DNA of 64,000 bases, taken from the NCBI RefSeq assembly GCF_900114655.1, contig NZ_FOTT01000002.1:124001-188000 (forward strand). Reading direction: 5' to 3'. The DNA is from Candidatus Frackibacter sp. WG13. Its GTDB lineage: Bacteria; Bacillota; Halanaerobiia; Halobacteroidales; Acetohalobiaceae. This document shows positions 52,537 through 60,656 of the stretch, one piece after another (positions within the stretch are counted from its first letter, which is position 1; every line of letters starts with the position of its first letter). The notes below the pieces were generated by a model. It searched no databases and was not told the origin of the DNA. It was given only the letters and a program-made list of their open reading frames with translations. Both the position numbers and the translations under genes were made by a program.

Positions 52537-54147
52537 ATGGAGTTAAGTCTATCTAAACGGAGTCTTATTTATATTTTATTATTAGTTATATTCTGTGGTA
52601 TTCTATATTTACCATCTACAGTTAACCGAGATTTGCATTATAGAGATGAATTGCGATATGTAGAGGTTGCGCGTGAAATGGCAGCTGCTGGAACGTGGTT
52701 AGTTCCTCATTTTGGGGGTGAGTTTTATTCCGATAAACCACCGTTCTATTTTTGGGTGTTAAATTTGAGCAAATCTATCTTTGGAAGATATTCAACGTTA
52801 GCTATGGTGTTACCAAGTATAATGGCCGCAATAATTATAGTTTTATTAACATCGCATTTCGGCAAGGTGATTTTAGGGGAGAAATATTCCCTACTGCCAG
52901 GGTTAATATTGGCTACTACGTTACTATTTTCGGGGTTAGCGATCTTTGTTCGGATGGATTTGTTAATGGCGATCTTCATTATCGGAGCTTTGCTTTCATT
53001 TTATATGGGCTATCAGACGAAGGATGACGACCGAATAAAAGGGAGATACTACCTTTTAGTCTATTTATTAATGGGAATTGCGACCGCTATTAAAGGACCA
53101 GCTGGTTTTTTGGTCCCGTTAGTGGTGATTCCGGGTTTTATTATATTAGATGGCAATTTGGCTGAGTTTAAACGACTTAAGTTAGGTAAAGGTTTGGGAG
53201 TCTTCTTAGGTGTTATCTTGCTTTGGTTGGTTCCGGCAGTGATTAGTGGCGGGAAGGAGTATGCTTATCAGTTATTAGTGGTGCAAACTTTTGGACGAGC
53301 AGTCAATTCTTTTGCTCATAATAAACCGTTTTATTATTATTTAATGACGTTACCGGCGACAACCTTTCCATGGTCACCGCTTTTGATTTCTAGTTTTATT
53401 TACTTTATTAAGCAGAGAAAAGAGATTACAACTGATGTTAAGTTTCTGTTGGCTTGGTTTTGGCTGCCTTTAATTCTCTTTTCGTTATTTAGTGGTAAGC
53501 TAGTCTTTTATTTATTACCGATTTATCCGGCAGCTGCTCTTTTAGTAGCTTATTTGTGTCAGAAGGTAATTAAAGGAGAGGCAAATAGTAAATTTTTGAG
53601 TATACCAGTAGTGTTGACGATTTGTGCTTTTATTGCAATTGGGGCAGCAATACCAAAGTCGGCCGAAGGAATAGCTCTGCGAGCTTTGATGAATCCAGCT
53701 CGAATTTCTTTTATGATTTTAGGAATATTTGGTCTGTTTTTAATCTTTAAGAAGAAGTATTATTGGACGCCATACTTGATTAGTCTTTTGGTCTTGATTT
53801 TTATCTTTAATTTCTCCGTAGCGGTAGTACCGTTGGCAAGTAAAGGATATACTAAAAGACCGATTGCTAATAAGTTGAAACAGTTTCGAGAAGAAAAGGG
53901 AGTTAAGAATATCGTTGGTTTTAATTATGGAGAACCAGAATCTCTAGCTGTTTATACCGGTTTTTTGATTCATGATATCAATAGTAAAACAAAATTAGTT
54001 AATTATTTTCAACAAAGAAATGAGGCATTAGCTATAATGGACCAAAGTGCTTGGCAACAGGTCCATAAAGTGTTACCGATGGGAGCTAAGAAAGTTTATT
54101 CATCGAATGATTACACACTCATTTATTATGAAGGTCAAGACAAGTAA
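52537..54147 (+). CDS. ArnT-like membrane glycosyltransferase 2
   Basis: A 536-aa paralogue of the 49.8 kb protein, co-linear over its length: NRDLHYRDELRYVEVAREMAAAGTWLVPHFGGEFYSDKPPFYFW, RMDLLMAIFIIGALLSFYMGY, TAIKGPAGFLVPLVVIPGF, AYQLLVVQTFGRAVNSFAH and a soluble C-terminal region. The two copies flank the GT2/LAB_N pair, suggesting duplication with perhaps different acceptors. GAGGTGA precedes the ATG at nine bases. The last gene of the operon. Confidence 0.88.
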   Translation: MELSLSKRSLIYILLLVIFCGILYLPSTVNRDLHYRDELRYVEVAREMAAAGTWLVPHFGGEFYSDKPPFYFWVLNLSKSIFGRYSTLAMVLPSIMAAIIIVLLTSHFGKVILGEKYSLLPGLILATTLLFSGLAIFVRMDLLMAIFIIGALLSFYMGYQTKDDDRIKGRYYLLVYLLMGIATAIKGPAGFLVPLVVIPGFIILDGNLAEFKRLKLGKGLGVFLGVILLWLVPAVISGGKEYAYQLLVVQTFGRAVNSFAHNKPFYYYLMTLPATTFPWSPLLISSFIYFIKQRKEITTDVKFLLAWFWLPLILFSLFSGKLVFYLLPIYPAAALLVAYLCQKVIKGEANSKFLSIPVVLTICAFIAIGAAIPKSAEGIALRALMNPARISFMILGIFGLFLIFKKKYYWTPYLISLLVLIFIFNFSVAVVPLASKGYTKRPIANKLKQFREEKGVKNIVGFNYGEPESLAVYTGFLIHDINSKTKLVNYFQQRNEALAIMDQSAWQQVHKVLPMGAKKVYSSNDYTLIYYEGQDK

Positions 54148-54177
54148 GAATTAAGATAGGTAATTAGTTAGTATTGT

Positions 54178-54206
54178 TTGACAAATAAAGATGATTATGG
54201 TATATT
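54178..54206 (+). promoter_or_regulatory. Strong sigma-A promoter
   Basis: TTGACA (54178-54183), a 17-bp spacer and TATATT (54201-54206) with an extended-10 TG at 54198-54199. It should drive the exopolysaccharide genes from about 54213. Confidence 0.8.
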
Positions 54207-54207
54207 A

Positions 54208-54240
54208 ATAAAGGATCCGTTGTGGAGCCTTTATTTTTAT
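54208..54240 (+). terminator. Terminator-like hairpin overlapping the start of transcription
   Basis: ATAAAGGATCC (54208-54218) pairs with GGAGCCTTTAT (54224-54234), one mismatch, followed by TTTTAT. It could end transcription from the upstream operon. RNA starting at about 54213 would carry only part of the left arm. Confidence 0.5.
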
Positions 54241-54303
54241 TTATATATGTAAAAAAATGTAATGTGTCGCTTTATAGAAAATATGATTGCCTAGGGGGGA
54301 ATT

Positions 54304-55164
54304 ATGGTGCGTAGGGTAAGTTTAGTGTTAGGTATTTTAATCTTGATGGTCTTGATTAATTCAGTAGGAATATGGGCTAATGATTATAAATTAAGTGTTG
54401 ATGACCAGCTTTTTATTTCTGTCTGGGGGCATCCAGACCTGCAGCGGCAAACAGTAGTGGGGCCAGATGGTAAAATAAACTTTCCGCTAGTAGGAGAGAT
54501 TAAAGCAATAGGATTGACAGTGAAAGAACTGACTAAGGTGCTTGATACTAGATTGCGTCAGTATATTAAATTACAGGAAGCGCAAGTTAATGTAGCTTTA
54601 GAGAAGTATCAAAGGTTTAGAGTCACAGTATTAGGTGAAGTTAATAGACCGGGTACATATCAACTGCAAAAAGGGAAGCGAATATTAGATGCTATTTCTT
54701 TTGCAGGTGGAGTTAATCAATTAGCTGATTTGGCACATGTAAAATTAACACGAAATAATAAGTCCTTACTAATAGAGTTGGAGTCATTATTAAATGGGGA
54801 TAATACTTTGCAAAATTATAAATTAGAAGATGGAGATGTTTTATATATCCCCGAGGATACTATTGAGGTTACGGTTTTAGGGGAAGTAAGAAAAGCAGGC
54901 AAATATAAGTTGAAGCGAGGAGTGCATTTAAGTGACTTGATCGCTCAAGCCGGAGGATTGACCGATAGAGCTAGCAATAAAGCTAAATATATTTCCGGAA
55001 AGAGAACTGAAAGTTTAGAGTTAGCCAAGATATTTAATAAAAAGTCTAATAATCCTAATTTAAAAAATGGAGACACGGTCTATATTCCGAAGACAAAGTA
55101 TGATTGGCAACGATTTTTCTTCTTTGTAGGTGGGTTGAATTCATTGAAAGATCTTTTGAATTAA
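54304..55164 (+). CDS. Polysaccharide export protein (Wza-like)
   Basis: A 286-aa secreted protein. The signal peptide ends WAN-D (about residue 27). An export domain DQLFISVWGHPDLQRQTVVGPDGKINFPLVGEIKAIGLTVKELT follows, then two SLBB domains (FRVTVLGEVNRPGTYQLQKG and IEVTVLGEVRKAGKYKLKRG). Wza-type proteins form the periplasmic/outer-membrane exit channel. No lipobox is visible, and the C-terminal outer-membrane helix of Wza is not obvious; FFFVGGLNSLKDLL is the only hydrophobic tail. It lies before Wzz and BY-kinase genes, as in exopolysaccharide operons. Confidence 0.92.
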   Translation: MVRRVSLVLGILILMVLINSVGIWANDYKLSVDDQLFISVWGHPDLQRQTVVGPDGKINFPLVGEIKAIGLTVKELTKVLDTRLRQYIKLQEAQVNVALEKYQRFRVTVLGEVNRPGTYQLQKGKRILDAISFAGGVNQLADLAHVKLTRNNKSLLIELESLLNGDNTLQNYKLEDGDVLYIPEDTIEVTVLGEVRKAGKYKLKRGVHLSDLIAQAGGLTDRASNKAKYISGKRTESLELAKIFNKKSNNPNLKNGDTVYIPKTKYDWQRFFFFVGGLNSLKDLLN

Positions 55165-55206
55165 ATAAATACTATCGGGCAAACAAGATTGATATCTAAG
55201 ATGTTT

Positions 55207-55365
55207 GCATAATCAATTGATACCGCCTACGAATTCCGCTACGACTTCCTTAAAGATAAGCATGAGCTGTTTTAAACTCCCTACGGTCAAACAAAAACAG
55301 CTTATTTATGCTTATCTTTACTCCAGTCTGCTTCATTCTAAATGGCTAACATCAATTGATTATGC
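55207..55365. repeat. Dispersed palindromic repeat family A, copy 3
   Basis: Terminal inverted repeat GCATAATCAATTGAT (55207-55221) with ATCAATTGATTATGC (55351-55365). The interior matches copies 1 and 2 (GAATTCCGCTACGACTTCC, AAACTCCCTACGGTC, CTCCAGTCTGCTTCATT). It fills the gap between the Wza-like and Wzz-like genes. Confidence 0.82.
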
Positions 55366-55417
55366 TTGAAAACTAGTCTTTAGAATTGATATTACTATTA
55401 AAATTAGGAGGAAGATC

Positions 55418-56878
55418 ATGGAGCGATTAGAGGATGAGATGATAGAGATTGATTTAAGAGAATATTTTAATATAATCTGGCGACAGAAATGGTTAATTAT
55501 CGGTATCTGCATATTGGCAGTTGTAATTAGTTATGTGGTAAGTATGCAGATGCAGCGAGTTTATCAGACTTCTACTCTAGTAATGATTAAAGAGGACCAG
55601 GGAGTTCAGAATTTATTTGATGAGAAATTATCTTTGTTAACAGGGCAGACTGATAAGGTTGCTACTTATACACAGTTGTTAAAGAGTAGGCGGATTATTG
55701 AGAAGGTTATTAAGGAATTAGATTTAAGAGAAGAAGAGACAGGAGAACTGATCGAACCTAAAGCATTAAGAGACCGAATTAGTATTGCTGGGAATGCTGA
55801 AGATAATCTGATTAATATTACTGTGAATTATCCGGACCCAGTAACGGCGAAGAAAATAGCTAATACGTTAGTTGCTAAATTTAAAGAAGTAAACCAGCGG
55901 ATAAATCAAACGGACTTACAAGGAGCAGCTGATTTTATCACTAAGCAATTAGCTACTGTCAAAGAGCAGTTGGCTAACGCTGAGGACAAGCTATTGGCTT
56001 ATAAAGAAAAGAGGGGCGTTGTATTACCGACTGAACAGGCAAAAGTAACCTTAGATAAGTTGACCGAACTGGAGACATTAGCGGCTAAAACGGACGTGGA
56101 GTTAAAAGAGTATCAAGCTGGATTGCAAGAAGTAAAAAGGAGCTTGACTGGACAGAATAAGGAGATAGTCTCAACCAAGACGATCACTAAGAATCCGATA
56201 GTTGAAAATTATCAGACTAAGTTAGCCGAATTAAAGGTTCGTTTAGCAAGCCAAAAAGAGATATATACAGATAGACATCCTAAGATAATAGCATTGAAAA
56301 GACAGATAGATGAGGTTCAGCAACGATTGAAGGCGGCGGTCAAAGAGGTAATCGGTGCTAGGACAAAGACGATTAATCCGCTCTATCAATCTTTACAAGG
56401 TAAAGTTATCGATTTGCAGACTAAGATTATAACGGTGCAAGCGAAACAAGGGCTTTATAAAGAACAGATCGATAAATTAGACGAGCAGTTAAGTTCACTA
56501 CCTAAGAAGGAATTGCAGTTAACACGATTGGAACGTAAAAGTAGGGTAACTGAAAGGATATATACGATGTTAATGGAAAAAAACGAAGAAGTTCAGATTC
56601 AAAAGGCGATGCAGACATCAGATTTAGTAGTGATTGACTCAGCGATAGTTAAAGGGATACCGATTAAGCCAAATATAAAGTTAAATATAGTGATCGCAAC
56701 ATTTTTAGCAGTCTTTGTTGGTATTGGCTTAGTCTTTGTATTAGAGTATTTCGATGATACGGTTAAGAGTGAGGAAGATATTGAAAGGTTAACTGGACTA
56801 CCAGTATTGGGTACAATTCCTGACTTAGAACAGATCGATCATACACGGGGATATGGAAGGGGTGGAGATATTGAATAG
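55418..56878 (+). CDS. Wzz/GumC-family chain-length determinant
   Basis: A 486-aa polysaccharide co-polymerase. A cytoplasmic N-terminus IDLREYFNIIWRQKW leads into TM1 (LIIGICILAVVISYVVS) and a long periplasmic domain with coiled coil (about 60-430, including ADKLLAYKEKRGVVLP and RHPKIIALKRQIDEVQ). The Pro-rich TM2 region is PIKPNIKLNIVIATFLAVFVGIGLVFVLEYFDDTV. It lacks a kinase domain, which is encoded separately downstream, as in Gram-positive systems. AGGAGGA precedes ATG. It sets polymer length and couples export to phosphorylation. Confidence 0.93.
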   Translation: MERLEDEMIEIDLREYFNIIWRQKWLIIGICILAVVISYVVSMQMQRVYQTSTLVMIKEDQGVQNLFDEKLSLLTGQTDKVATYTQLLKSRRIIEKVIKELDLREEETGELIEPKALRDRISIAGNAEDNLINITVNYPDPVTAKKIANTLVAKFKEVNQRINQTDLQGAADFITKQLATVKEQLANAEDKLLAYKEKRGVVLPTEQAKVTLDKLTELETLAAKTDVELKEYQAGLQEVKRSLTGQNKEIVSTKTITKNPIVENYQTKLAELKVRLASQKEIYTDRHPKIIALKRQIDEVQQRLKAAVKEVIGARTKTINPLYQSLQGKVIDLQTKIITVQAKQGLYKEQIDKLDEQLSSLPKKELQLTRLERKSRVTERIYTMLMEKNEEVQIQKAMQTSDLVVIDSAIVKGIPIKPNIKLNIVIATFLAVFVGIGLVFVLEYFDDTVKSEEDIERLTGLPVLGTIPDLEQIDHTRGYGRGGDIE

Positions 56879-57578
56879 GAAAGAAGAAATTAGAGATGAT
56901 GAATTAATAACTAAATATAATCCAAAATCACCAGCAGCAGAAGCCTATCGAAGCTTACGGACTAATATTTCTTTTTTAAGTCCTGACCAACCGTTAAAAA
57001 CGATAGTCTTGACAAGTAGTAATCCCGGAGAAGGCAAGTCATTAACGGTAGCTAATTTAGCGATTTCAATAGCACAGACCGGTAAGAGGGTAATTATTAT
57101 TGATGCTGATTTGCGAAAACCTACCCAGTATCGATTCTTTAGGATGACTAATCATACTGGGTTGAGTAAAATTTTAACCGATAAAATAGAATTTGATGAA
57201 GGTTTGCGAACGACTAAAATAAAAGGTGTACAGTTAATTAGTAGTGGACCGATTCCACCTAATCCGGCGGAATTAATCGGTTCAGCTAAGATGAAGGAAG
57301 TAATTAAAACAGCGAGAGCAAAGGCAGATCTGGTTTTAATTGATACACCACCAGTTATTGCTGTAACTGATACTACCGTCTTAGCAGATAAAGTGGATGG
57401 CTTTGTATTAGTAGTAGCTGCACAGATGACATCTAAGGAAGTGTTGATTAAGGCAAGAGAGACTTTAGATAAAGTGCGAGCTAATGTGATCGGTACGGTG
57501 CTTAATAGAGATACTATATATTATGGGAATGAAAAGTATTATGATTATTACTACTATGGAGAGAGGGTTAATGCATAA
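56871..57578 (+). CDS. BY-kinase (CpsD/CapB-like tyrosine kinase)
   Basis: A cytoplasmic bacterial tyrosine kinase of 235 aa: PAAEAYRSLRTNISFLSP, Walker A SSNPGEGKSLTVANLAISIAQ, Walker A' VIIIDADLRKP, Walker B DLVLIDTPPVI. A C-terminal Tyr cluster (residues around YYGNEKYYDYYYYGERVNA) serves autophosphorylation. I choose TTG 56871 because AAGGGGTGGAG sits just before it; ATG 56853 would place that site inside the gene. It overlaps the Wzz gene by eight bases, so they are coupled. The cognate PHP phosphatase follows. Confidence 0.93.
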   Translation: MNRKEEIRDDELITKYNPKSPAAEAYRSLRTNISFLSPDQPLKTIVLTSSNPGEGKSLTVANLAISIAQTGKRVIIIDADLRKPTQYRFFRMTNHTGLSKILTDKIEFDEGLRTTKIKGVQLISSGPIPPNPAELIGSAKMKEVIKTARAKADLVLIDTPPVIAVTDTTVLADKVDGFVLVVAAQMTSKEVLIKARETLDKVRANVIGTVLNRDTIYYGNEKYYDYYYYGERVNA

Positions 57579-57622
57579 AGATAGAATATAAATGCATAAA
57601 GATAATAATGAGGTGATAAATA

Positions 57623-58414
57623 ATGATCGACCTGCATACTCATATCTTGCCTGGGGTAGACGATGGAGTAAAGAGTTATCAAGAAGCACTAATGGTAATT
57701 AAGGAGGCAGAACGGCAAGGAATTAAAAAGATGGTAGCTACCCCACATGACGACTATCAATCGAATATGAAAAAGATTAAAGAGAAAGTCGCTAAGTTAC
57801 AAGCAATGATTAATAAGGAAGGGTTAGATGTACAAGTCTTGATCGGTGCTGAGACTTATTTGACTCCAGAATTAAGAGAACGGGCGGCAAAAGGGTTAGT
57901 AAATACGATTAATGATAGTCGTTATCTATTATTAGAACTACCTTTTGGACATCTTCCAAACTATATAGATGATGTTTTTTATGATTTACAAGTGTTGGGA
58001 TATATCCCGATCATTTGTCATCCAGAGCGATATAGATGGGTCAGGGAGGAACCTAATTATCTCTATAATTGGGTCAAGCAGGGGATCTGTTTTCAACTAA
58101 ATGCAGGAAGTTTGTTGGGGCAATTTGGCTCAAAGGTGCAAGAAACGGCAGAAATTTTAGTTAAGCATAATTTAGTACAATTGATAGGTAGCGATGTCCA
58201 TTCTATTGATAACAGAGGTATATGTTTAGAGCAAGGGGTAAAAAGACTAAAAGGATTGGTAGGCAATGACGTAAAGTTTTATCTACAGAATGCAGGATTA
58301 GTGATTAATGATGAAGAAGTAGAGTGTGTTGCCCCGAAGTATTATAAGAAGACGGTTAAGGTATTCGATAACTTTTTTGTTAATAAGTTAAAGACTGCAC
58401 TTGGTTGGAGATAG
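57623..58414 (+). CDS. Protein-tyrosine phosphatase, CpsB/YwqE PHP family
   Basis: A 263-aa metal-dependent PHP phosphatase: metal-binding MIDLHTHILPGVDDGVKSYQEAL, MVATPHDDYQSN, IGAETYLTPE, PIICHPERYRWV, and LIGSDVHSID. It dephosphorylates the BY-kinase tail in polysaccharide synthesis. This family is typical of Firmicutes; Gram-negative systems normally use low-molecular-weight Wzb. GAGGTGA precedes the ATG. After it, 58415-58622 has no clear gene. Confidence 0.94.
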   Translation: MIDLHTHILPGVDDGVKSYQEALMVIKEAERQGIKKMVATPHDDYQSNMKKIKEKVAKLQAMINKEGLDVQVLIGAETYLTPELRERAAKGLVNTINDSRYLLLELPFGHLPNYIDDVFYDLQVLGYIPIICHPERYRWVREEPNYLYNWVKQGICFQLNAGSLLGQFGSKVQETAEILVKHNLVQLIGSDVHSIDNRGICLEQGVKRLKGLVGNDVKFYLQNAGLVINDEEVECVAPKYYKKTVKVFDNFFVNKLKTALGWR

Positions 58415-58622
58415 TTATTATAACGTGTTGTGCTATTTTATGAAAATAGGAAGGAAATTGGAATTTAATATTGAAATAGATAAGTGAGTGTGATAAAAAG
58501 CACAATAATATTTTAAGATGTGATAGTGGTTACATTTTTATTGATTAAGAGTTGGTAGAATGGAATTATGATATAGATATATATAATAGGTGGAGTATTA
58601 TCTTACGAGGGGTGAACAATAG

Positions 58623-59288
58623 ATGGCTGAATTAGAATCTAAAGTCATTAATTCAAGGGTTAGTAGAGCAGCATTTGAACGAAAACGCAGTCAGGATCTA
58701 GGTTATCAGTTTTATTTAGCTAATAAACGATTAATAGATATAGTAAGTTCGATAATTGGTTTGATATTAACTCTACCCATAATGATCATGACGGCAATAG
58801 CGATTAAATTAGAGAGTCCAGGACCGGTTATCTTTAAACAGAAGAGAGTCGGATTGAATGGCAAAAAATTTACGATCTATAAATTCAGGTCGATGGTAGC
58901 GAACGCTGAAGCTGAGACAGGTCCAGTCTGGGCTCAAAAGAATGATATGCGGGTAACTGAGGTAGGTAAGTTTATTCGCAAGACTCGGATAGATGAGTTA
59001 CCTCAGTTTGTGAATATATTGAAAGGTGAGATGTCATTAGTAGGCCCTCGTCCAGAACGAGCAGTCTTTATCGAAGAGTTTAGTAAGGATTATCCACATT
59101 TTGAGGATAGATTGTTAGTAAAACCAGGAGTTACTGGTTTAGCACAAGTAACTGGCGGCTATGAATTAACTCCGCATCAGAAAGCTAGATTGGACTTACT
59201 TTACATACGGAGACAAGGATTGTGGTTGGATATAAAGGTCTTGCTACAGACTGTGCGAGTTGTTATTTTTGGTGATGGCGCTAGATAG
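58623..59288 (+). CDS. Initiating sugar transferase (undecaprenyl-phosphate sugar phosphotransferase)
   Basis: A 221-aa bacterial sugar transferase (WbaP/EpsL-like). It has one re-entrant/TM helix (DIVSSIIGLILTLPIMIMTAIAI) and the catalytic domain ESPGPVIFKQKRVGLNGKKFTIYKFRSM, GKFIRKTRIDELPQFVNILKGEMSLVGPRPE, YPHFEDRLLVKPGVTGLAQVTG. It starts exopolysaccharide or O-unit assembly on undecaprenyl phosphate. The sugar (galactose, glucose or N-acetyl sugar) cannot be told. A GAGGGGTGA site precedes the ATG. GTTGACA repeats begin at its stop codon. Confidence 0.93.
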   Translation: MAELESKVINSRVSRAAFERKRSQDLGYQFYLANKRLIDIVSSIIGLILTLPIMIMTAIAIKLESPGPVIFKQKRVGLNGKKFTIYKFRSMVANAEAETGPVWAQKNDMRVTEVGKFIRKTRIDELPQFVNILKGEMSLVGPRPERAVFIEEFSKDYPHFEDRLLVKPGVTGLAQVTGGYELTPHQKARLDLLYIRRQGLWLDIKVLLQTVRVVIFGDGAR

Positions 59289-59341
59289 TTGACAGTTGAT
59301 AGTTGATAGTTGACAGTTAAAGTCAAAGTCAAGGTCAAGAC
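59285..59341. repeat. GTTGACA/GTTGATA repeat array with AGTCAA tail
   Basis: Units of AGTTGACAGTTGATAGTTGA continue into AGTCAAAGTCAAGGTCAAGA. It overlaps the stop codon of the sugar transferase gene. Confidence 0.7.
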
Positions 59342-59417
59342 CATTAAAAGCGGTTTGACACAGACTGACACAAGACGGACACAGACTAAAGACAAAAGAT
59401 TATAGAGTTAGTTGGTA

Positions 59418-59455
59418 GATTATCGTTTGGTTTGAAGGTGAGTATGATATAATAT
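59418..59455 (+). promoter_or_regulatory. Repeated promoter-like element, copy 1
   Basis: A block beginning GATTATCGTTTGGTTTGA and ending GAGTATGATATAATA contains TATAAT (59448-59453). Nearly the same block occurs at 60581-60618. It would transcribe the small ORF and cysD. Confidence 0.55.
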
Positions 59456-59532
59456 ATTTAAAATATGATATGTTTTTGATTGTGAGGTTTAATATTTATG
59501 AATGCTATTCCTTTTAATGAGGGGATAGAAAT

Positions 59533-59643
59533 ATGAATCGTCGTTATTTAGCTTTAATAGGAAGAATTGAAGAAGAACTTTCGGAATTAGAGATTAATGA
59601 ATTTATTCAATTTATGGAGCAAGAGGATAAGGAGGAGAATTAA
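59533..59643 (+). CDS. Small 36-aa ORF upstream of cysD
   Basis: ATG 59533 reads MNRRYLALIGRIEEELSELE and continues to ...EDKEEN, stopping three bases before cysD. GAGGGGATAG precedes it. A 12-codon frame (59498-59536, MNAIPFNEGIEI) ends across its start codon. The first ~20 residues resemble the start of HepT-type HEPN proteins, so this may be a truncated remnant; alternatively it is a small leader protein coupled to cysD. Function unknown. Confidence 0.4.
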   Translation: MNRRYLALIGRIEEELSELEINEFIQFMEQEDKEEN

Positions 59644-59646
59644 TCT

Positions 59647-60528
59647 ATGGATCATTTGGATAAGTTAGAGAATAGAGCAATTCATATTTTAAGAGAGGCT
59701 TATAGTGAGTTTAAGAATTTAAGTATGTTATGGTCGATTGGCAAGGATAGTACGGTTATGTTATGGTTAGCTAGGAAGGATTTCTTTGGTCATGTGCCGA
59801 TTCCTTTGGTGCATATCGATACTGATTATAAGATTCCGGAGATGATTGAGCATCGTGATAGATTAGCTCGAGAATGGAAGTTAGATATGATTTATGGTCA
59901 GAATAAGAAGGCTTTGGAAGAGGAACAGACTTTTCCTGATGGAAATACGACTAGAATAGAATGCTGCCAAAAATTAAAGACGGCAGGACTAAAGAATACA
60001 TTAAATGGGAGTTGGCCTCGCTATCGAATGAATCATAATACTGGTGAGTATGAAATTGATAAGAATACTGAGCCGTATACTGGGGTTATCGTTGGTGTAA
60101 GAGCTGACGAGGAAGGTACGCGGTCTAAGGAGCGATACTTCTCGCCACGTGATAGAAATAATGATTGGGATATCGGTGACCAGCCACCGGAGTTTTGGAG
60201 TCAGTATAAGACTGATTTTGCGCCAGGGACTCACGTTCGGATTCATCCGTTGTTGGATTGGACGGAGTTGAATATTTGGGAGTATATTGAACGAGAGAAT
60301 ATTCCGATGGTTTCGCTTTACTTTGATCAAGGTGATGGAACTAGATATAGGTCATTAGGCTGTGGTCCTTGTACTAATCCTGTCGAATCGACAGCTAGTA
60401 ATCCAGCGGAGATAATTGAAGAGTTGAAGACTGGGAAGTTTTCTAATATTGCTGAGAGAGCAGGTCGTGAGCAGGATAAGGAAGACGGTGGAGGTTTAGA
60501 AGAGTTGCGTAAAGAAGGTTATATGTAA
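59647..60528 (+). CDS. cysD: Sulfate adenylyltransferase subunit 2
   Basis: CysD forms adenosine 5'-phosphosulfate (APS) from ATP and sulfate with CysN. The 293-aa PP-loop protein has [92 protein letters not shown], and [35 protein letters not shown] lies 10-19 bases before ATG. It is normally adjacent to cysN, but here a 1.1 kb AlbA-domain gene intervenes. Next to surface polysaccharide genes, APS may feed sulfation rather than, or as well as, sulfate assimilation; that is inference. Confidence 0.95.
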   Translation: MDHLDKLENRAIHILREAYSEFKNLSMLWSIGKDSTVMLWLARKDFFGHVPIPLVHIDTDYKIPEMIEHRDRLAREWKLDMIYGQNKKALEEEQTFPDGNTTRIECCQKLKTAGLKNTLNGSWPRYRMNHNTGEYEIDKNTEPYTGVIVGVRADEEGTRSKERYFSPRDRNNDWDIGDQPPEFWSQYKTDFAPGTHVRIHPLLDWTELNIWEYIERENIPMVSLYFDQGDGTRYRSLGCGPCTNPVESTASNPAEIIEELKTGKFSNIAERAGREQDKEDGGGLEELRKEGYM

Positions 60529-60580
60529 GGCTGAGGTTGAGGCTAAGATTGAGATTAAGAAATTAATTAAATAGAAAATA

Positions 60581-60618
60581 GATTATCGTTTGTTTTGAGA
60601 GTGAGTATGATATAATAA
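60581..60618 (+). promoter_or_regulatory. Repeated promoter-like element, copy 2
   Basis: GATTATCGTTTGTTTTGA...GTGAGTATGATATAATA, matching 59418-59455, with TATAAT at 60611-60616. It stands 39 bases before the AlbA-domain gene. Confidence 0.55.
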
Positions 60619-60656
60619 TATATAGGGAGTAGTATTCGGAAGGTGGGGTGTGATGT

